DNA from: RUG12461 sp045657665
GTDB taxonomy: Bacteria; Bacillota; Clostridia; Lachnospirales; Lachnospiraceae
Assembly: GCA_045657665.1 (NCBI GenBank)
Contig: JAZOTN010000030.1
Coordinates: 1 to 64,000 of the forward strand
DNA length: 64,000 bases
Reading direction: 5' to 3'
The position numbers and the translations under genes were made by a program. The first letter of the stretch is position 1; each line of letters starts with the position of its first letter. A model generated the notes under the pieces. That model saw only the letters and a program-made list of their open reading frames with translations, made no database searches and was not told the DNA's origin. This document shows, piece by piece, positions 9,174 through 17,328 of this stretch.

Positions 9174-11012
9174 ATGGAGATATCAGATGTTAGGGAACTC
9201 CTTAATAAAGGCGAAAAGGTAGATATTGAATGTAAAGAGTCTGACAGTAAGCTTTCCAAGTCTATATGGGAAACATATTCATCTTTTGCGAATACAAACG
9301 GTGGATATATATTCCTGGGGATTAAAGAAGATAAGAAAAAGAAATTGCCTGATGAGCGTTTCGAGATTCAGGGTATACAGAATTATGATGTTCAGGTAAA
9401 AGCCTTCTGGGATACAGTTAATAGTGACAAGGTTAATAAGAATATCCTGAAGGATGAGGATGTTCAGATTGTTATGATTCCATCGACAGCATTAGCAGTT
9501 GTTTCGATTCATGTGCCTCGGGCTGATTATAATAACAGACCTGTTTTTATAAATGGGAATCCTTACACAGGAACATTTAAGAGAAATCATGAGGGAGACT
9601 ACCATGCTTCCGAAGATGAAATAAATGCGATGCTGCGTGATCAAAAATCCGAGGGAAATGACGGGATAGTGTTGGAACACTATGGTATGGAAGATATTGA
9701 TCTGGAGACCTTGGGTCATTATAGAACCATGTTTCAGAATAATAACCCTGATCATGTCTGGAATCAAGAAGATAACAAACAATTTCTGACAATGCTTGGG
9801 GGATACAAGAAGGATCGCAGCAAGAATATCGAGGGGCTGACTATAGCAGGACTCCTTATGTTTGGCAAAGGAATTGCGATCAGAGATAGGTTTTCTAATC
9901 TGATGATGGATTACAGAGATGAAAGCCACGCTACAGATGATATGCGATGGAGTGATCGCGTAACATATGATGGTACCTGGGAAAACAATCTCTTCAATTT
10001 CTTTATGAAGGTATCACCCAAATTATCGGCTGACTTGAAAAAACCCTTTGTCCTTGATAATCAGCAACGCGTGGACGATACGCCGATACATAAAGCAATC
10101 AGAGAAGCGTTTGTTAATATGATAATTCATTCAGATTATCTGTTGGATTCCGGAACGCTTAAGATACTAAAGAAACAGGATGAGTTTATATTTACAAATC
10201 CCGGAAGCTTAAAGCTCTCAGTCGAAGAGATATTTAAGGGTGGAAATTCGAAATCGAGAAATCCAGCTATGCAGCTAATGCTGCGGATGGTTGGATTTGG
10301 AGATAATGCGGGTTCGGGTATTCCGACGATACTTAACACATGGAAAGAAGCGGATTGGGTCGAGCCGAATTTATATGAAGATACACATTTGAATCAAGTT
10401 ACACTTACGCTTAAGACATGGGCGTCCTGGACTGAGTCGGTTGACGAATTACAGAACAGTATTGTGTATCTGCCAAGTATATCTGAAGAAAGCATGACAG
10501 CGATGAAGAATGCTTTATCCATCTATAATCTCGGAATATCACCAGAGGTGCGAGCAAATCTGACTCAGGTTGCTATTGCTGTTTCCAATGCAATGAAGAC
10601 AGTAAATCAATTGGATTTTTCTGGGTTATATGAAGCTGTTTCTCGATTCGCTGAAGTAAGTAAAATGATGCAGCCTGCCAGTGAAAATGCAAGAAAATTA
10701 GCAGCATTGATATCAGATGAATTAAAGATAAGCATCGAATCAGCGAATAAATCAGCGAATTCTGATGAAAAATCAGCGAATAAATCAGCGGATTCAAATA
10801 AAGAATCAGCGGATGTGATGGTCGCTCTGAATAAGCGGCAGACACAAATCCTAACAATAATGGAGGATGGCAGAGAATATACTACGGAGGCTATTGCTGG
10901 AATCATAGGATTAAAAGGCCCAAGAACAAGACAATTATTGAATGAACTTGTTGAGCTCGGTAAGGTAGAGAGCCTTGGAACAACAAAAGATCGTAGGTAT
11001 CGAAAAAAATAG
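9174..11012 (+). CDS. AlbA/Schlafen-type putative DNA- or RNA-binding protein with RecG-like C-terminal region and winged helix
   Basis: The first 140 residues match the AlbA_2/Schlafen AAA_4 group found in many ATP-binding or transcriptional regulator proteins (EKVDIECKESDSKLSKSIWE and FANTNGGYIFLGIKED). Around residues 305-390 is a GHKL-like HATPase_c_4 region (IREAFVNMIIHSDY, then GFGDNAGSGIPTIL). It is followed by a Ser/Ala/Asn/Lys-rich repetitive linker and a C-terminal winged helix (about 550-612: RQTQILTIMEDGREYTTEAI). The gene follows a 104-base gap with GAGAGG just before ATG. Proteins of this type often sit in defence or mobile regions, but the function here is not known. The linker is low-complexity and may be length-variable. 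Confidence 0.7.
   Translation: MEISDVRELLNKGEKVDIECKESDSKLSKSIWETYSSFANTNGGYIFLGIKEDKKKKLPDERFEIQGIQNYDVQVKAFWDTVNSDKVNKNILKDEDVQIVMIPSTALAVVSIHVPRADYNNRPVFINGNPYTGTFKRNHEGDYHASEDEINAMLRDQKSEGNDGIVLEHYGMEDIDLETLGHYRTMFQNNNPDHVWNQEDNKQFLTMLGGYKKDRSKNIEGLTIAGLLMFGKGIAIRDRFSNLMMDYRDESHATDDMRWSDRVTYDGTWENNLFNFFMKVSPKLSADLKKPFVLDNQQRVDDTPIHKAIREAFVNMIIHSDYLLDSGTLKILKKQDEFIFTNPGSLKLSVEEIFKGGNSKSRNPAMQLMLRMVGFGDNAGSGIPTILNTWKEADWVEPNLYEDTHLNQVTLTLKTWASWTESVDELQNSIVYLPSISEESMTAMKNALSIYNLGISPEVRANLTQVAIAVSNAMKTVNQLDFSGLYEAVSRFAEVSKMMQPASENARKLAALISDELKISIESANKSANSDEKSANKSADSNKESADVMVALNKRQTQILTIMEDGREYTTEAIAGIIGLKGPRTRQLLNELVELGKVESLGTTKDRRYRKK
10735..10818 (+). repeat. Short in-gene tandem repeat coding for a Ser-Ala-Asn-Lys linker
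   Basis: Four to five degenerate copies of a unit around AATCAGCGAATAA / AATCAGCGGATTC follow one another within the AlbA-type gene. They encode repeated SAN-K and SAD-K peptides between the RecG-like domain and the winged helix. Such direct repeats can expand or contract; the units visible are multiples of three bases apart, so the frame would be kept. Confidence 0.7.
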
Positions 11013-11126
11013 GAATTTCGATGGAATCAGAAAATGAATGACAAGAACTGCATGTTCGACAGCGGTGAAAAAATGACTGAAAAATAAGTGTCAGAGTAAG
11101 CTACTTAGGAAACGGAGTGTATTTAT

Positions 11127-12599
11127 ATGGGCAAGTTATCAGAACATAAAGCAGATTTGAAATCTCTTCTGCAATATGCTTTGCAGGAATATGGTAACGC
11201 AACATTGATGAAGCGAGAACTCATGGAAGATGGTCATATTACGGAATCCATAGGAGAATTTATCGCCGAAATCTCGATGGTTGTAGCTGAAAAGAATCGG
11301 TTATATTTGCGCAGATACGATGTTAAAACGAATGATGGAAAGAGCTCATTTAGTTTTATATTGGGACATGCGGCCATGCTTTTTGCGATTTCTGCACGAA
11401 AGTTTAGAGATGAGCTACTCCAAACGGAACATATAGAGGGTGTAGCTACTCTCAAACAGAGTGTTTTTGGCCATATCGTGATGCCTGCAGCGATTATTAT
11501 ACTGAATAATGAATCAGCAGAAACCTGGTTAACTGCAGCAGAGAATATTGATCAGCTGGTTGAAATGTTCTGTGGACATTTCGAAGACAAATGGAAAGTG
11601 TATCGCACTGAAAAGCTTTCGCCTGAAAACATGCTTCCTGAGTACTACAATGGCGATGATAAGTTAATCGAAGAAAAACTAAGTGGAAGCAATGTAAAAG
11701 AGTTGGGTGAAGTAGCAACCATTATTGCGGGAAAGGGAGCCAGAAGAGAAGAATACTCTGATAAAGGGATCCCCTATCTTCGGGCAAGAGACATCAAGAA
11801 CGGGAAAGTACAAACTCCTGAGGTGTATATATCAACGGAAAATGTAGGTGCTTATTCTCGGCAGTTATTGCAGGAAGGAGACATTCTTCTCACAAAGAAT
11901 TTCGGGCAAAATAAGCTGGCACTTGTTACGGAAGATGACATTCCTGCGATTGCCTCTAATATGCTTTTTATTATTCGCCCGTTTGAAGTATCAGAAGGGT
12001 ATTTATATAAGTATTTGACAAGTAAAACCGGGCAGGAAGTATTTGATAAGCAGATAAAAAGAATACAAAAAGGTGTAACGGTGCCATCTGTAGCACTCTG
12101 TGATCTGATTCATGTAAAGGTTCCGGTATTAGATGAGAGTACTATGCAATCTATAGAGAGCTTGGATTCCATCTCTAAAGATGAAATTGTGGAAACCACA
12201 AAGAACCTCATGAAGAATACCTCGATGTTTACTGAAAGTCAGATAGAAGGTGTAGTTAGAGATGCACTTATTTCTGCCGGATGGTCAGCGGATAAGTTTA
12301 TAGCTGAAAAGCAAGCGACTGTACAGATCGGTAATGGGCGAAAATGGATGCCGGATTTGGCATATCAGTTAGATGATGGCAGAAAGGTAATTATAGAAGT
12401 TAAATCAAACCTCGGCATGATTCGTCCGGGCTGGATTGAAGCGATGCAATCCATTCTTCATGGGGATGGAGATTTTATATTTATTCTCACGACGGGTATG
12501 TATTACGAAATACATGTTCCCAGTGTTGAGAAATCTTTGCAAATGATAAGTCCTCCAACCATTGAGGCAATCCTAAACTGGGAAAAGGAGGTGCGCTAA
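11127..12599 (+). CDS. HsdS-like target-recognition domain fused to a PD-(D/E)xK nuclease domain
   Basis: The 490-residue protein has three parts. Residues 1-185 are an unrecognised helical domain. Residues about 190-345 form a single type I HsdS target-recognition domain (LGEVATIIAGKGARREEY, GIPYLRARDI, LLQEGDILLTKNFG). Residues about 370-490 form a nuclease domain resembling the N-terminal region of HsdR (ESQIEGVVRDALISAGW, MPDLAY, KVIIEVKS), which gives the E...PD...E-x-K signature. A recognition domain and a nuclease on one chain without methylase or motor is unusual. The downstream gene starts one base after its stop. A GGAAACGGAG ribosome site precedes the ATG. I infer sequence-directed cleavage or DNA sensing; no named system is assigned. 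Confidence 0.7.
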   Translation: MGKLSEHKADLKSLLQYALQEYGNATLMKRELMEDGHITESIGEFIAEISMVVAEKNRLYLRRYDVKTNDGKSSFSFILGHAAMLFAISARKFRDELLQTEHIEGVATLKQSVFGHIVMPAAIIILNNESAETWLTAAENIDQLVEMFCGHFEDKWKVYRTEKLSPENMLPEYYNGDDKLIEEKLSGSNVKELGEVATIIAGKGARREEYSDKGIPYLRARDIKNGKVQTPEVYISTENVGAYSRQLLQEGDILLTKNFGQNKLALVTEDDIPAIASNMLFIIRPFEVSEGYLYKYLTSKTGQEVFDKQIKRIQKGVTVPSVALCDLIHVKVPVLDESTMQSIESLDSISKDEIVETTKNLMKNTSMFTESQIEGVVRDALISAGWSADKFIAEKQATVQIGNGRKWMPDLAYQLDDGRKVIIEVKSNLGMIRPGWIEAMQSILHGDGDFIFILTTGMYYEIHVPSVEKSLQMISPPTIEAILNWEKEVR

Positions 12600-12600
12600 A

Positions 12601-13545
12601 ATGGGTGTAGTTGAGCAGTATTCAAACGAAGCATTATTCTTGTTAATCAAGAAAATGAGCGAGCGTAATGATCAGGTTCTTGATATAGTGCAGCTTCTTA
12701 TGATGAGTGCCGAGGATGGAGAGAATAACCAGAAGGCTATATTAAACGGACTTAGTGAAATCAAACAGACAACTGAAGAGATAAACTCCAAGATGGATAT
12801 TGTGTTGGAAAAACTCAATGGTCTTGAAAGAGAATTCACTGATCTGAAGAAAGAAAACCGAGATCTTGAACAGAAGATCACATTAATGACAGCAAAACTT
12901 TCTAAGCTCGATATTCAGGGGGAAGAGTTAGAAGACTACTATGCCCTTTCGCAGAGCCTGTATTCGAATTGGGATGAGCTTGATGCGCTTACAAAGTAGT
13001 TCATACCGCTTGCCGAATACCTGTATTCCAAATTACAGAAATATGATAAACCGGATTATTCCCCGGTTATATTGGAATTGTGTAGGGCTATAGAAAATGA
13101 GTTTCTTTTAAAGATTTTCAGGGAATATACATTGGATCTGGTGGGAAGGAAAGGTACTAATCTGGATAGTTTTCTTGCCACTGACAGAGCTTCTTTTGAA
13201 TTGAAGGATAAAACTGGGCAGTTCGTAAAGGCTGTATCAAAAGCTGCACGAACAAAGAAGCCTGAATATACGCTTGGGCAGATGAACACGATACTATCTA
13301 TTACCGGAGATTCACAGATTGTTGCCAAGAGTCCATTATTGAAGGATTTCGTGGATTATTTGAAAGATAATACAGAAGTTAATGATCTATTGGACTCCAA
13401 GTATATAAAGAAGATTAACGATATTGTAAATAAGTACAGAAATCCGTCGGCACATCCGGAGTTTATGTCATTAGAAAAAGCAAACGAATGCAGAGAAATA
13501 ATGCCGGATAGATTGGATTATCTGATGGAATGTGTTTTTAATTAG
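12601..13545 (+). pseudogene. Coiled-coil plus HEPN-domain gene interrupted by an in-frame TAG
   Basis: One reading frame runs from the ATG at 12601 to the stop at 13545, broken only by TAG at 12997-12999. The first piece (132 residues) is a helical/coiled-coil segment (LERLNGL-type heptads, DLKKENRDLEQKITL). The second piece continues without a gap as FIPLAEYLYSKLQKYDKPDY and ends in a helical domain carrying YRNPSAHPEF, which fits the R-x4-H active-site motif of HEPN ribonucleases (R280 and H285 counting across the stop). No convincing start exists for the second piece; only an internal TTG at 13072. The stop could be a real mutation, a sequencing error or a read-through codon. The gene begins one base after the recognition-nuclease gene and precedes the helicase, so it is part of that unit. 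Confidence 0.75.
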
Positions 13546-13574
13546 TTCTTGTAATTATTTAGGAGGTGTTTCCT

Positions 13575-16500
13575 ATGTCAGTGCATATGAGTCTTAGATT
13601 GGCATGGCATGATCAGGGATGGAATGGACATATATGTGAGAATCCCTGCAATAACCCTTATTGCGTGGGGGCACATTCATATCCGGGAGATTTGATTGCG
13701 ACAAAGAGAAATCTTGAATTGGAAAAGGCTCATTGTGGCGAATCTGCAGGAAAATATCCATGTGAAATCGCTTGCGGACTTAGTATTAATGCATTTGGCA
13801 AGGAAACCGTTCAAACGAGGGTAGATCCACCTGACTGGTGGGGAGAGGGTAACGCAGATGCCGTAACGCTGACTCTTCCGCCGGCGACAGCATGTACATG
13901 GTGCTATGAGGCTATGTACAAGAAGGATGTATCACCTGAAGCCGGTAGTACTCAGACATACGATTATGAGAAAAGATTTAATAACGCTAAGGAATACTTC
14001 GCTCAATTTGATGAGGGAAAGTCCTTGGTATTTTACTATGCAGGGTATAGTAATCCTTTTTCTGAAGGCGAAGAAGAGAACTATGTTATTGTAGGAGTTT
14101 CAAGGCTGAAGAAGATTGACAGCTTTCATTTTTATGAGAATACCACAGAAGAAATAAAGAAAAAATATGGCGGTGGTTTTGCATGGCAGAAACCCATCAC
14201 GTCAAATTATCCGGAGGAAGGATTTTGCATTCCCTACTGGAAATATCTTCATGATGATGAATTGTCAGAAAGGCTTGCGATAAAGCCATTAAACAGAACT
14301 CCTTTTAAATACGGAAGCCGTGAAGTGACGAATGATGATGCTATCGAAGTCATTAATCAGATGATTGAAACGATAGATGTTTTGATTGAGATCGGGGATG
14401 ATACTGAGGACTGGGAAAAGAGAAAAGATAGGTTAAATTCTGTCCTTAATGAACTGTGGAAAGCAAGGGGGCCATTCCCTGGAATGGGTTCTGTGCTTGA
14501 AGCGTTAGATATGCCTGAACTCATCAAGCCATTCTTTGATATAACAACGGATTCCAGAAGAAAGGATTTCTATAAGCAGCTTGAAGAAGTGCTTAATGGT
14601 GATTCTAATGAGATAGCTGGAAAGGAATATAGCGATAAGGAGCTTAAGATCGTTCGCCGCCAGTTCCAGATGAAGGAAGATGACGAAAAAGAACTATTAT
14701 TACATCTTCTTCCAAGATTTGATCTTACGGCAAAGCAGGTTCGTGGAATAATCTCGGAAAACCCTGAGGATGTTTCAATTACGGCTACTATAGAAGAACT
14801 GGTTGAAAATCCTTATATAATCTTTGAACAGTATATAGGCGAAGATTCTGACGATACAATCCCGTTCTATAAGATTGATAACGGAATCATTCCGTCACCG
14901 GAATATGGATTGGACGAGATTCTTGATGCTGGTTCAACGGAACGTTTGCGTGCTTTGTGTGTGGATGAATTAAACAGAATTCCGGCACATTCTTTTGGTA
15001 AGGCTGAAGCTATACTTAAATCTATTAATGCGCGACTTGACAGGATGCCAGAATGGAAGAGGTATGTCTATTCGCTTAAGAACTTTAATGTAGAGAAGAA
15101 TATTTTAAACGGTGGTCTCTTCATGAGGCAAGATGAAGATAAGAATCTTTATCTGTATATTCGTAGTGTATATGAGGACGAGAGAACTGTTGAAGAAGTA
15201 TTCAGGTCCCTTGCTGACAGGGCAGATATTGAACTTAAAATTCCCATTTCGCCTGAGAAATTTAAGAAGAACTTGAAAAATGAAAGCTCTAAGCTCCTTG
15301 ATAAAGAAGAAACTGCGGAGAAGTATGACTTTATTCTGGATAGGCAGGCTGAAGTATGTATGCAGATATTCAGAAAACCTATTTGCGTTTTGTCCGGTGC
15401 GGCAGGTACAGGTAAAACAACAGTCATAAAGGCTATTCTTGATAATATTGAAAGAGTACATGGAGCAGGTACAAGCTTCTTACTTATGGCGCCTACTGGA
15501 AAAGCTGCCGAAAGGATAAAGGTTCAGACCGGAAAGCCTTCATCGACGATACATTCATTCTTGGCTAAAAATGGATGGCTTAATAAGAATATGACCATGA
15601 AGAGATCCGGCGGTAAGATGAGTCAGGATGTCAACACACTTATTCTTGATGAGTGTTCTATGATTGATCTAAATTTGTTTGCTACGCTTATCCGCGCAGT
15701 GAACTGGAATAGTGTACAGCGTCTTATCTTGGTTGGTGATCCTAATCAACTTCCGCCTATCGGAAGAGGCAAGGTGTTTGCTGATGCAATAGATTGGCTA
15801 AAAGACAGTGATGAGTACGCTGACAGCGTTGGAGTTTTGACAGAAAACATCAGACAGCTTGTAAATACAGCCGAGGGTAATGGTGCTGGAATACTGGATT
15901 TGGCAAATGTCTTCATACAGGAAAAACAGACAACAGGCGAGGATGTAGATGCGACCACTAAGCTGAAACTGGAAAAGGAAGAGATTTTCACAAAGGTCCT
16001 GGAAAATGGCAACGGTGATGTCGATAAAGATTTGAGCGTTTATTTCTGGCAGGAACAGGATGATCTTGAAAAGTTGCTTCAAGACAGACTTGTGAAAGAT
16101 ATGCAGGCCCTTACCGGAAAGAGTGCTGATAACGAAAAAGAATTGCATGATCTTTGGACTGAGGCTATAAAGGATGCACCTGAGAGATTCCAGATTATTT
16201 CTCCATACAGAGGTGAGTTTTATGGAACTATGTCCATTAATACGTTTATGCAAAGTGCATTTAATGGATATTGGAGCAGAAGACTTTCCGTGGATGGTAT
16301 CGGTTTGTTTGATAAGGTTATTCAGATACGTAACAGACCGGCGTCTGATAAGGCGTATGTATATGATTGGAGTACAAGAAAGCCGGGAAGACAGGAAGTA
16401 TATAATGGTGAGATAGCAACAGTTTCACCAATGGCATATGAAGCAAAGAAGATTTCATGGATGACAAATATCCAGCATTTCCGGTGTAATTTCTCAGGAA

Positions 16501-17216
16501 AAACAAGGGCTAATTATAGCTATGTTTATGGTAAGTATCTGGGTAAGGACGATAAGGGATATTGGATTCCGGATCAGAAAGTTACAGATAATCTTGAACT
16601 TGCATATGCAATCAGTGTGCATAAATCCCAGGGATCGGAATTTGATTATGTTTATATTGTGATTCCTAAGAGAGACAGCCATCTTTTGACAATGGAACTT
16701 CTATATACAGCGCTTACCAGAGCTCAACGCCATGTGACGGTATTTCTTCAGCAGGATATCAGCACGCTGACTACTATGAGTCACGTTGAGAAGTCAGCGG
16801 TAAGGAAGATAAATTCTTCTGTATTTGAATTCAATCCTTTGCCGGATGAACTTCTTTATAGTGGAGACTGGTATAAGGACGAGAAGAAGCTGGCTACTTT
16901 ATCAGAATATTATGTACGATCAAAATCGGAAGTTATCATCGCAAATATGTTGGTTTCGGAAGATGTCCCTTTCGTATATGAGGAGCCTCTTTATGCTAAG
17001 GACGGTACGATGTATCTGCCGGACTTCACAGTAAAGTTCCGAGGCGAAACATATTATTGGGAGCATGTGGGGCGTTTGGATCTTCCGGGATATAAAGCTC
17101 ATTGGGAGAAGAAAGAAAAGTGGTATGAGAAGAACTTCCCCGGGAAATTACTTACAACATATGAAGGTAAAGATCTATCAACGGATGCAATGGAGATTAT
17201 AAAACATCATATGTAA
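13575..17216 (+). CDS. RecD-like SF1 helicase with Cys-rich N-terminus and C-terminal nuclease-like domain
   Basis: The 1213-residue protein begins with a Cys/His-rich region (GHICENPCNNPYCVGAHSYPG) that may bind metal. A long helical middle follows, and then an SF1B helicase core: motif I GAAGTGKTT (K614), APTGKAA, motif II LDECSMID (D692, E693), GDPNQLPPIG, and the UvrD_C_2 end AISVHKSQGSEFD with YTALTRAQ. The last 110 residues resemble a restriction-type nuclease (RSKSEVIIANML, YLPDFTVKFRG, YYWEHVG). I chose ATG 13575 because AGGAGG lies 8 bases upstream; a GTG at 13566 inside that spacing is unlikely. Similar N-termini occur in other uncharacterised bacterial RecD-like proteins. It probably processes DNA together with the two upstream genes. 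Confidence 0.8.
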   Translation: MSVHMSLRLAWHDQGWNGHICENPCNNPYCVGAHSYPGDLIATKRNLELEKAHCGESAGKYPCEIACGLSINAFGKETVQTRVDPPDWWGEGNADAVTLTLPPATACTWCYEAMYKKDVSPEAGSTQTYDYEKRFNNAKEYFAQFDEGKSLVFYYAGYSNPFSEGEEENYVIVGVSRLKKIDSFHFYENTTEEIKKKYGGGFAWQKPITSNYPEEGFCIPYWKYLHDDELSERLAIKPLNRTPFKYGSREVTNDDAIEVINQMIETIDVLIEIGDDTEDWEKRKDRLNSVLNELWKARGPFPGMGSVLEALDMPELIKPFFDITTDSRRKDFYKQLEEVLNGDSNEIAGKEYSDKELKIVRRQFQMKEDDEKELLLHLLPRFDLTAKQVRGIISENPEDVSITATIEELVENPYIIFEQYIGEDSDDTIPFYKIDNGIIPSPEYGLDEILDAGSTERLRALCVDELNRIPAHSFGKAEAILKSINARLDRMPEWKRYVYSLKNFNVEKNILNGGLFMRQDEDKNLYLYIRSVYEDERTVEEVFRSLADRADIELKIPISPEKFKKNLKNESSKLLDKEETAEKYDFILDRQAEVCMQIFRKPICVLSGAAGTGKTTVIKAILDNIERVHGAGTSFLLMAPTGKAAERIKVQTGKPSSTIHSFLAKNGWLNKNMTMKRSGGKMSQDVNTLILDECSMIDLNLFATLIRAVNWNSVQRLILVGDPNQLPPIGRGKVFADAIDWLKDSDEYADSVGVLTENIRQLVNTAEGNGAGILDLANVFIQEKQTTGEDVDATTKLKLEKEEIFTKVLENGNGDVDKDLSVYFWQEQDDLEKLLQDRLVKDMQALTGKSADNEKELHDLWTEAIKDAPERFQIISPYRGEFYGTMSINTFMQSAFNGYWSRRLSVDGIGLFDKVIQIRNRPASDKAYVYDWSTRKPGRQEVYNGEIATVSPMAYEAKKISWMTNIQHFRCNFSGKTRANYSYVYGKYLGKDDKGYWIPDQKVTDNLELAYAISVHKSQGSEFDYVYIVIPKRDSHLLTMELLYTALTRAQRHVTVFLQQDISTLTTMSHVEKSAVRKINSSVFEFNPLPDELLYSGDWYKDEKKLATLSEYYVRSKSEVIIANMLVSEDVPFVYEEPLYAKDGTMYLPDFTVKFRGETYYWEHVGRLDLPGYKAHWEKKEKWYEKNFPGKLLTTYEGKDLSTDAMEIIKHHM

Positions 17217-17237
17217 AATGAAAGAGTTTATGGCGGC

Positions 17238-17315
17238 ATGAGTTTGATTCTATGTCCAGTATGTGGAGCAAAAGTTTCTGACAAAGCGACAGAATGTCTG
17301 TATTGCGGTTTTTAA
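17238..17315 (+). CDS. 25-residue zinc-ribbon leader ORF, possibly the displaced N-terminus of the next gene
   Basis: The short frame encodes MSLILCPVCGAKVSDKATEC followed by LYCGF and a stop. Its two CxxC pairs make a complete zinc-ribbon knuckle of the kind usually fused to the N-terminus of larger proteins. It ends at a run of five T (17309-17313) followed by AA. Skipping one T gives GFKGM and runs straight into the next gene. Either a one-base insertion or a +1 frameshift at UUU-UAA would join them. As a free peptide it has no known role. Confidence 0.5.
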   Translation: MSLILCPVCGAKVSDKATECLYCGF

Positions 17316-17328
17316 AGGAATGCGAACC

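Noticed and set aside
11034..11087. 17-codon ORF between the AlbA-type and recognition-nuclease genes
   Set aside because: It is too short and lacks a clear ribosome site or conservation evidence.
12997..12999. TAG as pyrrolysine or programmed read-through
   Set aside because: Nothing in the window shows pyrrolysine genes or a read-through signal; mutation or read error is simpler.
13072..13545. Separate gene starting at TTG 13072
   Set aside because: The same frame is open from the upstream TAG and continues the preceding protein; there is no ribosome site at 13072.
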